A DNA stretch of 64,000 nucleotides. Source: Atrina japonica. Lineage: Eukaryota > Mollusca > Bivalvia > Pterioida > Pinnidae. The DNA lies in assembly GCA_030159075.1 (NCBI GenBank), contig BROG01000139.1:1-64000 (forward strand), in the 5' to 3' direction. Shown in pieces: positions 1-13,430 of this stretch. The position numbers and the translations under genes were made by a program. The notes under the pieces are model-generated. The model worked only from the letters and a program-made list of their open reading frames with translations. It did no database searches and was not told the origin of the DNA. The first letter of the stretch is position 1, and each line of letters opens with the position of its first letter.

Positions 1-368
1 AGCGAATTAGAAATTAAAGATACAGCAGAATCAAATACACTTGCTCTATACTTGGACACTTTACTTACTAGAGATACAAACGGGAAACTTACAATCAGGT
101 TATACGACAAACACGACGATTTCGGCTTCTCCCCATCATCAAATTTCCGCATTAAAAAAAAGTAGTAATATCCCGCACTTAAATGCATATGGAATTTATA
201 TCTCGCAAATGATCCAACATGCAAAGGCGTTTTCAACATTTGGACATTTCATATAGGTAAACTACTACTACTACTGTCACGGAGATATTGGGAATACCGT
301 TTGATGTCAACGTTCCGCAAATTTTACGGTCGCTATAATGACATTGTTTACATTTACCCCGTTTAACA

Positions 369-632
369 AAATGAAATGTTGAGTTACCTATTCGATAGCG
401 GTTGTTGCGTTGTCTTTACCAAATGTTACGAGGATTTCTTTCTCGCCCATTTCATTTGAATTTGACTTCGGACTCATGGCAGTAGATGTCCATGATTACT
501 CTTCCATGGCACCTGGTCTCACCTCTGAATGTCCAGAGGTCCGTGTTTGTACCAATATTCATCAAATTTGTATAGTCTTCTGGACATCCTAAGAATTAAA
601 ACTTTGGCATCTGCGATTTATACATCAAAAGG
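369..632 (+). repeat. Dispersed 250-bp repeat, copy 1
   Basis: Colinear with 34196-34455: both start with GTGAAATGTTGAGTT-like sequence, share GCGGTTGTTG, CCAGAGGTCCGTGTTTGT and CTGGACATCCTA, and end with ACTTTGGCATCTG-like sequence. No coding potential seen. Possibly a retroelement 3' end. Confidence 0.78.
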
Positions 633-1084
633 TGTTCCCATTTATCTCCAAAATTTGGTACTGGAATCACTTGATAATTTCAACGTATGCTAAATTTTTA
701 GTGCATCATTGAAAATATATAAATAGATTTAAAAATATGGTAAAACTAATAAAATATAAACAAATAGTATTGAAAATATTTTCTGACGCTAGTGCCCAGT
801 AATCTTATACACTCGTGTTATATCGAAATAATATCATATAAACAAATCAAACAGAATATAAGCTTTAGGGTTGTTGATTTTTGATGTTTTACAATCCAAC
901 AACCAATTTTTAGCTATTTCGGTATGTCAACCAGCTTGAATTGCTATAAATTTTGACATGTGCCATGTATTGTAACCCATGCAGCGGTTTTTTTTATTTA
1001 CATGAAACTCAAGTAGTGACATCAGTTATAAAGAAAATCTCACCAAAAGTCCCGTAAAACTTACTTCTTGTTTTGAGTGCTTGA

Positions 1085-1397
1085 CAATTGACTTGTAGCC
1101 AAACGAACGACACAGCACATTTTAGCAAACTTTTCCATTATGATGTCACAACCAAATGGCCATGGAGAGCCACGTGTCAGACATTTGGCGATAGGTCATC
1201 TTTTGGCAAATTTTCCCATCATGACGTCAATTGACATATCGCCAAATGTCTAACAAATGGCTGTCTGTGTGCTTTTTGACGTCAATCGATTGAGATGACG
1301 TAATCACACAAGCGTTTGACAGGTCATTTAATTGCGACGTCGTGATGGAAAAGTTTGCCAAAAGGTGCCGTGTCGGGCATTTGGCAATACGTCAACT
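1085..1397. mobile_element. Foldback element with CRE-like palindromes
   Basis: Long imperfect inverted arms: CGACACAGCACATTTTAGCA on the left pairs with CGACACGGCACCTTTTGGCA read from the right, continuing through AAACTTTTCCAT. A second hairpin (GACATTTGGCGATA / TATCGCCAAATGTC) lies inside at 1180-1253. TGACGTCA-type palindromes occur at about 1222 and 1277, with further half sites. Confidence 0.75.
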
Positions 1398-2572
1398 GAA
1401 CAAACACTACTTTTTCTACATCCCAAACTAAGACCTAGTATATGGAATCCAGCATGGGACGTTCCACTTGCGATTCAAACACTCTACCGCTATAGCATCA
1501 CAGATCTTCAAACATTATGAGGTCACATTCACGGTGAAATGGTTAACTATGAAATGAATGATTTCATTATGGCAAAATAAAATGATATATTTATCTACTG
1601 AGATACAATATTTAGGTCAAATAGAACAAACGATTTATCGTGGACAAACCAATTTTTAATGTTGTTGCATAGATTACAAATTTCTGAAAATTTTCTGAAA
1701 TACACATATTCAAAGTCTATACATGATTTTTACAAATTTATTGTTGAGAAAATTGGGAATGTTACGATAAAAAAACTCAGGTACCCACATACTTGATTTC
1801 CAAATATCTTTCCGTTACGTTTATTTTATATTTATATATATAGTTTGAAGTTATATTTGAAGGTTATCCGAATTTTGCAGGTTATTTCTCAAAATACCCT
1901 AAGTTATTTAAGTGTGCACATGCCAGTATCAAAATCATTTAAAGGGACACTAGCTTTTTTTTTATCAAAATTTTGTTTCCCTATTTTTTCAAAATATATA
2001 GGAATATAAGATTTTTATGTTTGTGTATAGCTCTTATTTGTTATTGTACATCAAGGGGAAGTAGTATAAGTGGAAAATCGAAATATTTTCAGCTAAAGCC
2101 CCCTTAAGTTATTCAAATTTATACCAATGTCAATTATCTAAATACACTATGTGTGCTTTAATTTGTAATTTAAAAATTAATATGTTGGTAATTTGATATA
2201 TATTTATTAAAATTGGATGTTAATAATTCAAGTAAAAAGATATTGGTATCCAGACATTTTTCGATTAAATATCTACTTATCAGCTATCTATGACTATGTA
2301 CATTTATGTACATAAAATTATAATAACTCTCGCTTATATCAAACTTTCGCTTAAATAATTGAACAGGTTTCTATCACAGCTGTTTTGGTATTGTATATTA
2401 AATATAAAGTTAAGACTGCGCAAAGTATTCAGTGAGATCTTGGACCAAAACATAAAATGCAAAGAAACTGAATATGAAAAAAAAAGAAAAGATTAAATTC
2501 TGATATCACAAATCTTCATGACATACTGGTACATACAAAACAGTAAATATTTTGAAATTTGGCTGTGACATA

Positions 2573-2574
<2 letters not shown>

Positions 2575-2636
<62 letters not shown>
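2575..2636. repeat. TA microsatellite
   Basis: About 31 uninterrupted TA units. Confidence 0.98.
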
Positions 2637-2640
<4 letters not shown>

Positions 2641-3557
2641 TTAATATCTACATTGGCATATCCATATGGGTCATACGGTTTCATATCATCACATACCAGT
2701 GTTCCAGTATTTCATACACTACGATGATAATTACCAAAACACATATTACCATGATAATAACTTAAACACAGTAATATGGTAATTACCAAAACATACAGTA
2801 CTATGATAATTACCAAACTAATAGTACTATAATTACATTAACAGTACTACGGTAATTACCAAAACACAAACAGCAGTATCATAATTACCAAAGCATAGTC
2901 CTACAGTACAATGATAATTACCGAGACTTAATGCGGTATGATGGAATTCAGAAAGAATTAAAGCTTTTGTACCGTAACTATTTCAAGAATGTCTTACTGT
3001 GGTTTATTTCATGACATCAATTTTTACTCACTTTCCTTAAAGTTTTGGTACAGAGTGATTTGAGTCAAATATAAAAAAGAGAAATAAAAAAAGTAGCGAA
3101 TATATATCTGAAATAAATTTGATATATCAATCTTATAGTCTTGTATTTTAAACAGATTAAGCTAAGTTTGATCATTCTAGTAATATTTACTGTAAGATGT
3201 TGGAGAGGAAACACATTCCTGTAATTCATGAAAATTAGATTGTGGAGTGATAAATAAAGATATTTTAGTGATTCACTTAAACAGAATTCAAATGTGAATC
3301 CTGACAATCCACAGTGGTAATATTTCCTAAATGAATTATTAATATGTTAATAGACTGTTAAATACTGGAATCCATGCTTCTTTGTTGGTACAAGTGTCTA
3401 TATATCTTTTATACTGTATTGCTTTTGTGTTGGACCAACAGCATGTATCTAAGTACCGAACATTTGTTACACGAACTCACAGCGTTCACAGCATATGGAT
3501 TTTCACATTTGTTCGATGAATATGAAGGGCTTAAAGAAGTGGACTGTGTTGCAAACG

Positions 3558-3969
3558 TCACAGATGGGTGTCTAGCATGTTTCGTTCAGGATCTGTTGAT
3601 GAAAAAACAACTGTCTCATGCTCACTCTCGCTGTCTTTAACTATCCTATCATTATTTATTGTTTGTTTTGATTTTTCTCCTGTCATTAGCTTGTGATCCA
3701 CTGATGATCCAGGTATCCTGAATTTGTCACTTCCGTGAGATAAATCTTCTAAAGGAATCGAATTATTCTGATTTTGTTCTTTATCTAATCTACCATCACT
3801 CCTGTCGATACTATTTATAGAACTGGATACCTGAACTATTTCATCTTCGTCGTCTGCATCACTGGAACTGCCCAAAACTGTTTCTTGAACTTGTTGATCC
3901 GACTGGAGTCGACGTCCTTCTACAAGGCCCGGGGTTGACGCCCTCTCTCCTAACTGTAACACTCGCTCT
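3558..3969 (-). CDS. Possible terminal coding exon of an unknown gene
   Basis: An open frame of about 136 codons ending in TGA at 3558, entered through a possible acceptor (ATGTAG) just above 3969. Composition is protein-like: acidic and Ser-rich stretches (SSSDADDEDEIVQVSSS, KDSESEHETVVFSS) and few hydrophobic residues, typical of a disordered C-terminal tail. Codon usage is unlike the AT-rich surroundings. I recognise no family and found no partner exon between 4 kb and 24.7 kb. It could also be a fortuitous frame. Confidence 0.4.
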
Positions 3970-4811
3970 CTACATTAAGAAGTGAAGGAAATTATTCATC
4001 AGTCAAATGATAACACCCTGTAGAACACCTCTTGACCATAAAAGAATAATAAATGTCCTTAAAGGTTTTACACAATATATACATATTTATCAAAGCCACG
4101 ATATTAATTTTTACAATGGGTACTCTTAGACAGCTTTGACAACACATTTAGATTTATTATTTGGCCTTGTATGATACCACTTTTTTCTTTCGGAAATATA
4201 CATTTATATCAAATTTATATTGAACTGATGAAGCCTTATTGACGGAAACAATCGTCTTAAGCATTTATTTTGACCTTTTTTGTAAACAAAACTATAACTT
4301 TGGTATTGTTGATAATATTTATCAATGTATGGGCTAATAGAAAATGACGTGTTGGTCAAATATCTGCTGCTTTTGGTTTGGACTCCTGTCTAGAATTTTA
4401 TCATGTCATTTTACGATTAATTAATCCCAGCTTACATCTGTAGTGCTATTAGACCAAATAATTTACTCGAATACATGTATGTATGAACGTTAAGCAAACT
4501 TGGGGGTGTATCTGTTGTTCACCGTCAACGTCACTTTTGATCATAGTTTTCATTTTGAATTACACGTAATATTGCATTACATCTACTTTAATGTACTGTC
4601 GCAGGTGGAAGACTTATACGCAAGGCAGGCAATCATAATCTACAGTTTATAATGTATATTGAAACAAATAACGTTAGTGCCTAAAATCACGATCGAATGT
4701 CCACATCAAAATCGAATATCCTGGATCATGTAAAGGCTTGAAATTAGTGTCTGAACCGTTTTTATCATCTTACCCGTGTGCTTTACAAGTGATTGGATAA
4801 CAATATTTGAG

Positions 4812-4990
4812 TACTGTGGAACCTGTCTTTGAATGACCACCCCTTCTGGCACTGATATTTGGTCTTTTAAGACAGGTGGTCTCTCGAAAGAGGTTTTACC
4901 CAAAGGATTTTTTAACGGCACGGATTTTGGAATGTGGTCTCTCAACACTGGTGGCATTTCACGATAGTGGTCTCTCAAGACAGGTTGTAT
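4812..4990. mobile_element. MITE of the GAACCTGTCTTGAGAGACC family
   Basis: About 180 bp, from TACTGTGGAACCTGTCTT to CTCAAGACAGGTTGTA, built of repeated GTGGTCTCTC units. Related copies are at 31884-32057 and 41266-41533. Confidence 0.75.
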
Positions 4991-6332
4991 AAGATACGCC
5001 CGTTATGACCAATTTCTTTCTTAACAAAGAGATGATCACTTTTTGAGACTACCCAATTTCAACAAAACAACATGATAAATAAGAAACTTACTGCTTTTTT
5101 TTTTCTTTGAAAGCGCAATATTTGGACAAAAAATTCACATTTTCAATGCAACATGGGTCATTGTTGAATCCATCCAAGTTTATATTGGTATTGAATCTAT
5201 TGACCAAGTTTCATTATAATTGATAAAGGAATGAAAACGGTAGAGCGATGGAAAAGAAAGGTTACCAGAGAACCGGATGGACGTTGAGTATATATATAAT
5301 ATTGTCCGATTCACATAAGATGGCGGAGCGGAGTAACCTTTTGATTATCATACGGATGATTCTACTCACTTTTCGGTTATGACAAACTGCACGGGGAAAA
5401 CGTTTTATTCCTTACTGGATCATATCGTATGTTTGGTGACAAAAAGGAACGATTACTCTAGTCAGTGTAATTTTAATCTTATGCTTTACATACCTAAATT
5501 TTAAACTCGTCCAGGTCAAGAATGGGTTCACAAGACTCCACCCCTCCAGATTATATGGATTTTACTACACGTGCCTTTTTTATGGGCGTAAAAAAGTATA
5601 GTCATCAAGATTTGTGTAGTAGGTGACCATTTATATGTTATAAATAAAATTTGAAATATGATATTTGTTTCACAACCAAGCACAAAATGAACGGTTTTTT
5701 GATGGGTTAATATTTGGATATTTTTATCAATAACACCAGTCTGTTGTAGTTTTACAAAAGACACCAAAACAAACGCCAAGACGATAATTATGTTCAAACA
5801 AATTCCACATCAATCAATTCAACAAAATTTGTTTAATTAAACGGAACAACATTTAGCAGGCAGACGAAAATATATTTATTCAAACACTTCACTCAAAGTG
5901 TCAGATTTACTTCAGAAGAATATTCCGGTAAAGGTTAAAGTAACCAAGTCAATGGATACACCCAAACCAGTGTTTTTTATCTTAACCAATTATTATTTTA
6001 AAACTTTTGACCATTGTATAGGACAACAGTAAAAACAAAACCCTAACCATCTGAAATCTGCATTGTCATTGATACTATGTAACCTATGTTGAAATCTTTT
6101 CGTCAATTTTCAGAAAATAGTTTTACAGTCCATATCTACTGTGATAATATCTCTCTACCTGTCCAAAGAATAATGATACTGTATAACGCAAATTATATTA
6201 TTAGCACTGCCCAAGGCTCCAAAATCTCAGGACACTTGCATCTTTTGACTTTTGGGGCAGTAATTTATGCATGGTCCTAGTTAAAGGTATGAACATATGA
6301 ACAGGTAGCAAAGTCAATGAACAGACGAAGAA

Positions 6333-6502
6333 CATAGTGAAATTTGTATATAAGAACCCCTTAGGGATACAACAAAACCAGTCATTATAGGAATATAGAG
6401 TTTGATTTGTACACATATGGTAATACTGGGGACAGCAAAAACAGTCTTTGTGACCACGGGGTCTTTATACACATGTGGTCGCTTAAACAGTTTTTTACTG
6501 TA
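6333..6502. mobile_element. MITE of the 'GGGGACAGCAAAAA' family, intact copy
   Basis: About 170 bp from TAGTGAAATTTGTATATAAG to CAGTTTTTTACTGTA, with an interior GGGGACAGCAAAAACAGTCT. The same sequence, interrupted, is present at 52035-53215. Confidence 0.75.
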
Positions 6503-6827
6503 ACATATACGTGTTTGATACAGCGTCATGCCATAAGTTCATGAACAAACGTAATTCAAGGATTTCATTTTTAAGTCTATTTTCTTAAAACTTTTCAACA
6601 ATTACATTTAAAGCACAAATACATATTGATCTCATAACATTTTTATTTGAGCCCGGTTGTTATTTAGGAAGTAACATGCTTACAAGTTTATTCTTGCTTG
6701 ATAAATTTATGTAACATCTTTATCTTCTTTGTTCCTAGTAAATTACTTTGAATCGATGATTTATAAGAAGAAATTACATGTACATGTACTTGAATTAAGC
6801 TCGTGAGAGAATGATTCTTTAAAAAGG

Positions 6828-6928
<101 letters not shown>

Positions 6929-9104
6929 CAGGAGAATTACTTAAAAATAATATAAACGTAATACCAAAGATATAATGCTCAAGACGATTTCATTTCTGTC
7001 AATTAGACTTCATCAGTTGAGCTCCAATTTAATATGTGTATTTTTCAAAGAGAAAGTAGTGTCATGTAAGGCCAAAAATACAATTTTACATAGAAGTAAT
7101 GGGGAACTTAATGTTTGTTCATAGACATGTTGCATTGTACTGTATACTTATACCAGACATTACAAAACTAAATACGAAAAATCCAAAATAGATGAACAGT
7201 TTAGTTTGTTAGAATGAACATACAACCAGAAACACAAAACTGATCAACTCCCAACGCCATAAAACTAAAGAATTTCATTAGAATATTCATAAAATGCTCC
7301 CCTTAGCATGTCCGACTTCAGGGCCCACTTTCATAATGTCTAGTCTTAATTTATAGAGCTAAACCAATCAGTTTTCAGGATTTACTGCAGTTGAGTAAAA
7401 TGTTTAAACTTGTGTAACTCTTTGATTTTATGGTGATCGGCTGAGACAAAAAATATAAAACAAGATAGTGTTTTTAAGGGCATGCTTGATTAGAAACAGG
7501 AAAATTGTCCCCAAAATTTTCACAATTGAATAAATTGGAACCAGATTCTAATTGTAGTAACATGGCAGCCTCGGTATTGCTCCTCTGGTGTGACGGCGGT
7601 GGGGAAACATGGAAAGACAAGTTCGCAACAATAATATCCATAACAGCATGCGGTCTGCTAGTGAAATAATGTGTATTTTGTTTTATTTATATAAAACGTC
7701 TGATTTCCATGAAGTATTTCTCCTATTTATCAGTGCTTTCAGTTATACATTAACTTCCATGTATGTAGCCCATCAAGAAATAGCATAATCATTTATATGT
7801 TTATGTATATAGCTATAGCAATACAACAATGACACAAACTCATTGATGGGCTAAAGCCATGATCTAATTCTAAAATGGTTGCCATGGTTTTGGACAAAGG
7901 GGTATGCAAAACTTCTCAACTACTTAAAGTGTCTGTTGTATTAAAAAAAGTCCAAATTTGACGTCTTGAAAGGTAGGTGCTATAATATGTACATTTTATG
8001 CTTGATAGGTGTGTCTGGATATCAGGATTATAATGATATCAAAGGTGAACAAATATTGCACATCACAGTTGTCAATTACCTGTCTCCGAGTGAATGAATT
8101 ATTCCAATATATAGCAAATTTTAGTATAAACCTTTCTAGGTATACAGTTACATCACACTATATTTAAGTTATAGAATTTGTTTCAAGAGTAACTTGCTTA
8201 GAATTGCAAGCAGGGTTCTAAATACAGAAAGGTTTAAAATATAGAAAAATTGAATCCTTTGCCACTCTCTTCATATCCACTGACAACTCCTATTCGCAAT
8301 GAACAGACAGTACAATACCAGAACCTAGTTCCAACATATTTTACGTAGATCTTACATTCTACTTGTCAGTCAAGCTCACCCTTTTAAAAATGTTATGAAA
8401 ATCAAAAATTCATGTTAGCATAGAAAAATGCAGAAGTCTTCCAAACGAACTTGAAGATAGATTAATTTTGAATGACATTCATGAAATATTTATCATATGA
8501 TCTGTGTTATGCAGCTTCATAACAGTTTACATACATATTATATAACATGTTTTTATATATTGTAATACGTACAATAAAGCTTAGCCTTGCGGCGATTTGA
8601 TTGGCTAACGTGCAGCAAACTGAACTACTTTTATTCACTAGGTATGCAGACTTCATTCATCTAAAGGTTGGCGATGACTTCATTTGTTGTGCAGATGATT
8701 TTAAAATTTTGTTGTACTTAAGTCGACAATTTTGCTAATTTCAACATCTGATAGAGTATGCTTTAAATAGATGTAAATAATAATTCATTTAAAATGTAGG
8801 CTAAATTTATGTATTCAAATATAAGCAATATTTACGATATGTTTTGTGCACTTATTTCTGCGCAAGTATTTTACCTATATGGAACAATTTGGTCAACTCG
8901 ACAGGAGAATATACATTCTCATCCCCAGTCATTAGAAAATGCCGTTTATATTGCATATGGTTGATCATATGATAAATAGAATATCTGTCACAAGTTTCCA
9001 TCCATATCATATTTATGATACTCGTTATGAATTTTGTTTTTGCTCGCAAGAGGCTTGCAAAACGGAAAATTAAAAACTCTTCGTAAATGTGATATGAATG
9101 GAAA

Positions 9105-9107
<3 letters not shown>

Positions 9108-9185
<78 letters not shown>
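9108..9185. repeat. TA microsatellite
   Basis: About 38 uninterrupted TA units. Confidence 0.98.
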
Positions 9186-9188
<3 letters not shown>

Positions 9189-9845
9189 AAAACAATTAGT
9201 TAGGTCCCAAAGTATCTAGATTTTTTTTTTTTCAAAATATCAATCTTAGAATTCCTCAACAGATAGATAATTCTCCTTAAGTTTGTTCAGAAGACATAAA
9301 ATTTACAGGAAAATTAACAAAATCATTCCATCCTCATTAAGATGCTGATCCTACCTTTCAAGCCAAAGGTTCCTGGAAATGAAAATACAATGACATAGGG
9401 ATATAGAGGTGTTTTTCACATTTCAGAGAATGAAAGGACTGTGATTTAAAGCGAACATGCAACCTTGAATACGCATGCTTCACGCTGTGCAGCAGCAAAC
9501 ATGCACTGGGTTGCATACAATTAATACATTACATATAACACACACAATACTGACAGCACACCCATCATTCAAAGGTATTAGCTGTGATTAAAATTCCATT
9601 CAGACTGTAAGTCTAGTCTACAAAGTTGAATGATTCCGCCATTTTTTTGCACAATTTTGAAAAGTGTGGTGTAAAACTTGAATAATTCCGAAACATTAAT
9701 GATATTTACTACATATATAACTTTTAATCACAAGATGAAGAATGGATATCCTCTTTTTCACATTTTTTTTTCTTATTTCCAATATATTTGTGTTGTTCAT
9801 TAGTGGCATAGCATTGTATCTTTTCTTATGAAGCTGGAGAGGAAA

Positions 9846-10028
9846 TACAATGAAACCTGTATATAGGGGCCATCCAAGGGACCAGAAAATATTGACCTTT
9901 ATGTGCAGGTGACCCTTACACACAGGTTCAATTTAATTGAAGCATGCAGTCAAGGGACTTGAAAAAACTGGCCTTTATAAACAGGTAATCCTTATATAGA
10001 GGTGGCCACAATAGCAGGTTTTACTGTA
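9846..10028. mobile_element. MITE of the TACA-TGAAACCTG / CAGGTTTTACTGTA family, copy 1
   Basis: About 183 bp, nearly colinear with 45476-45658 (both contain GGGACCAGAAAATATT and CAGGTGACCCTTA), ending in CAGGTTTTACTGTA. Confidence 0.82.
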
Positions 10029-10565
10029 TGTTATAATATGATAAGATGCTAAGAGAACCAATACAACACGCCCAACCTGTTAAACCATTTAAAGTGACTG
10101 CTGAGCAATTACAAAACTTTAACTCCAACTTTAATCAGACTTGACTGACATATGTAGACAAATCCCTCGTCAGACGTCTGACCCTCCACCCACCCACCCA
10201 CCCAAACCCTAGTTGGTTTAACTATAAATACTGACAACACACACGTAAACAATCATATCAATAAAATACATACTTTTATTAACAAAAACTTTACACTTAA
10301 GTGGAAATTTCATCTACGATTCCCTTAGCATATACAATTTTATCATACATATAATATGTAACTGCATACAATAACATGAATAACTTAGCAAAAACTTGAG
10401 TAAAAATTACAATATAATATAAATTGTACACATCATTACTTGATATATAATAAATCAGGATACGAATGGCTAAAGTAACAGGCTTGTTACATACACATTT
10501 GAAGTCAGGAATTTAAATTTTTAGAATATCGATTAACCAAATTAGATCACAAGCCTATTCCTTCA

Positions 10566-10655
10566 AACAACTCTTCACTTCTACCCCTGAAAATAATGGA
10601 ATCTTCTTTAAATCATGATTAAAGTCAGTCAAAATGTTTCTTTAGGGGGTAAACA
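10566..10655. mobile_element. Small foldback repeat, degraded copy
   Basis: CAACTCTTCACTTCTACCCCTGAAAATAATGG-type start (with changes) and TTTCTTTAGGGGGTAAAC end; clearly the same family but diverged. Confidence 0.55.
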
Positions 10656-10794
10656 AGATAGGTGCTAGATGCCACTGCCAGTTTGATGACTGCATGATTG
10701 TTGTTTTTTTTTTTTTTTTAAATCTGATACCTGATATTTGGTCTGACTTAAGATTCCTATAATATAGACATGATATAAGTATTAATGACAAATA

Positions 10795-10975
10795 ATCACA
10801 ATTACCTGGTGGCCAATCAAAATTATCTGGTGGTTAATCAAAATTATCTGGTGGTCAATCAAAATTATCTGGAGGTTAATCAAAATTATCTGGTGGTCAA
10901 TCAAAATTATCTGGAGGTTAATCAAAATTATCTGGTGGTTAATAAAAATTATCTGGAGGTTCATCAAAAATAGCT
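10795..10975. repeat. 21-bp minisatellite, about 8 copies
   Basis: GTTAATCAAAATTATCTGGT units, in which the variant position TGGTGG/TGGAGG alternates over much of the array. Confidence 0.9.
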
Positions 10976-11204
10976 TGTCAAAATTTTTCAAATTTATGTG
11001 GTGGTCAAACTAATGTGATGTGAGTTTTTGTGACACAAATAAAATTGTTAAAATGATGGTTTTTTTGTAGAAACATGACACATACGTTCATGACGCAAAC
11101 TGCAATGGATCACAATAAGAAACGCAAGAAACTCACATGACATAAAATACGATGTGAAAAAGAATATCTTGGAGCTCACGGACTACTTTTACATTTCTCA
11201 AATG

Positions 11205-11400
11205 TAACGAGCCAAAGCCAACATTTGAGGGCCCAAAGTCAACTTTAGAGGGCCAAAAACCAACTGTGGAGAGGTCCAGAACCAACTGTCAAGGGCCGGG
11301 AGTCAACTGTCAAGGGTACATAGCCACATGTTTAGCTTTTAAGGTTCAAAAGCCAAAAGTTGTGGGACCCAGAGCTAACTGACAAGGGCTTGGAGCCATC
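11205..11400. repeat. Degenerate short-unit array (CAACTGTCAAGGGCC)
   Basis: Seven or so units of about 25-30 bp around CCAACTGTCAAGGGCC with many changes. Confidence 0.7.
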
Positions 11401-11709
11401 AAATATTTAAATTATTCTGTTACATGTATTTGTAAACATAAATCTAGATGTGATTAAGAAGAAAAAATAACTTTTTCCAGATTAAAAGTATTGTTTTCAA
11501 GATGAAATGAAAAAAGGAATTGGGAGGCGATTTTGGTCGTATGAAACAATGGTTTTATTACAATGGCCAATGCTATACTTGTGCTGGGTATATACATGGT
11601 GCCAACTACATATAATGCTCTGAGTACATGCTGCGCTAAGTACATGCTGCTAAGATTAAATTTTTTACCTGAACTATAGTATCCAGTATTATGAAACAGT
11701 CAACAGAAA

Positions 11710-11876
11710 TACAGTCAAACTTGTCTATAAAGGCCACTCTAGGGAACATGCAAAAAGTAACCGTTATAGACAGGTACCGTGGCCTCCATTAAGAGGTTTC
11801 TTTATAATAAAAAAGTTAAAACATTATTAATGAATGGCCTTTATAGTCAGGTGCCCTTTATACAGACTTGGTTGTA
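11710..11876. mobile_element. MITE with TACAGTCAAACTTG end
   Basis: About 167 bp starting TACAGTCAAACTTGTCTATA and ending CAGACTTGGTTGTA; related to elements at 20861-21038 and 47785-47885. Confidence 0.75.
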
Positions 11877-12431
11877 ATGCAAGTTTGAGCTGGGATGATC
11901 AGACATAGTTCTTGCAGTTTCATTTCTTTCCACAGAATAACAATTTTCCCCTTTTTGTAAAATTTTTGCCACATAGGAAGAGTTCTACAATATGTAAAAC
12001 CACTTTTTCGTCTAGATAATTATTATGGGTATGGTCTACATGATATGAAGCTTGCAGCCTTTTTATTTGACAAGGTATTTAAATGTTACCATTTTGCTTA
12101 CCAAAACAGAATTCTTACGCTACTTGCTATAATGAATTCCCCATGGATCAACATTACTTTAAGCCATGCCATGCCATGATATATATATATATATATATCA
12201 AAGATCACTACCATGGCCAATGTGTGCTATGTTTGAATTCTGGCCACCATTTTGCACAACACATTTTAATTGATTTACACCACCCCCTAACACTTTCAAT
12301 TTCAATATTTTCCAATATTCAAGTGTATAATGAACAGCTTGGATATTAAGGACAAGTTTCTGTTATTTAACTGTTCATAATTGAGGAAACATTTTCATGT
12401 CTTCGTAAGCCATAAATTATTTTGAGATACA

Positions 12432-12648
12432 TTACCTCATCAACCCCTACGGTCACATTTAGACTCACCCAAATTTATAAATAGTAGAGTCCACTGCCAT
12501 AATTCAGGAATAAACAAGTAAATATTAAATGTAAAATCATTGTAAAAGTTTGTTTTATCAAATCATACACCCCTGAATTTTGACAGTGGATGTGACCATT
12601 CTTTGAGATAGGCGAGTCCAAATGTAGCTACAGGGGTTGATGAGTTAA
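12432..12648. mobile_element. TTAA-ended MITE, CATCAACCCC family, copy 1
   Basis: About 217 bp: left arm ACCTCATCAACCCCTACGGT, right arm CAGGGGTTGATGAGTTAA, with GGTCACATTTAGACTCACCC and its near complement inside. Confidence 0.78.
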
Positions 12649-13430
12649 TAACACCATGTGGTCTTACATAAACCTAAATATTTATGCCATTTTTACATCA
12701 TAAAACAAATCACCTCATATTATTCAGATTTTAAAAGAATTTGACATATTTTCAAAATTCTGCTTTAATTTCAAATTTGCTCTTCAAGCAGAAGAATGTC
12801 AAAATCAAATGGATATGGAAGTTTAAGTAATAGACAGTTATGACTAAAATTATTTTATTTTAGATTTTGATTGTTTTAAGGGTTAACGTTCCCATTATCA
12901 TTATTATTATAATTATTATTATTATTATCATCAACAATTTTAAGTGTTAATCCTATCTAAAAATAACTTTTTCATCTTCAATGTTGTTTTAAAGTAAGTC
13001 AATAATAATTTTACCCTAAGTGCCTTTACACACCCAAAGTGAAATAAACATTCAATTTATAAACATATTAATTATCAAACAAACAAAAAATAAATAAATA
13101 AAACAAGTGTAACCCTTGAAGAATTTCAGTCATTAAAACTAAGGGAGAAAACCCAACACCATTTAATTTGGTATTAATCGATTACTCCTAACTTCAAGAA
13201 CTAATCAATTCTCCCACTTGCCTGTTGACGTCACCATTTGAGAATTGCACTCGTTTTTCATTTCCGCCATGCTGACCTTTGTTTAGTAATGTTCCTAAGC
13301 TTTTGGCTTGTTGAATTTTCTGAAAATATTAGTGTGTTAATAATGAGTGCTAGTACTTGTATACACAAACTACATGAATATGATGATAACAAACCCATGC
13401 TGCTACCGTTCAGTTGTCAATATTCGTTAA

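Larger units (their letters stand above)
1..3557. other. Intergenic stretch, no gene seen
   Basis: AT-rich. Apart from the dispersed repeat, foldback element and TA run listed separately, 2750-2940 holds loosely repeated TACCAAAACACA and GGTAATTACC words. Open frames here are short and unsupported. Confidence 0.6.

Noticed and set aside
3374..3640. 88-codon plus-strand frame
   Set aside because: Antisense overlap with the better-supported acidic minus-strand frame; composition not protein-like in its first half.
7562..7670. ATGGCAGCC start with a Kozak-like context and a 35-codon frame
   Set aside because: Ends quickly, no convincing donor or downstream exon, and no promoter evidence.
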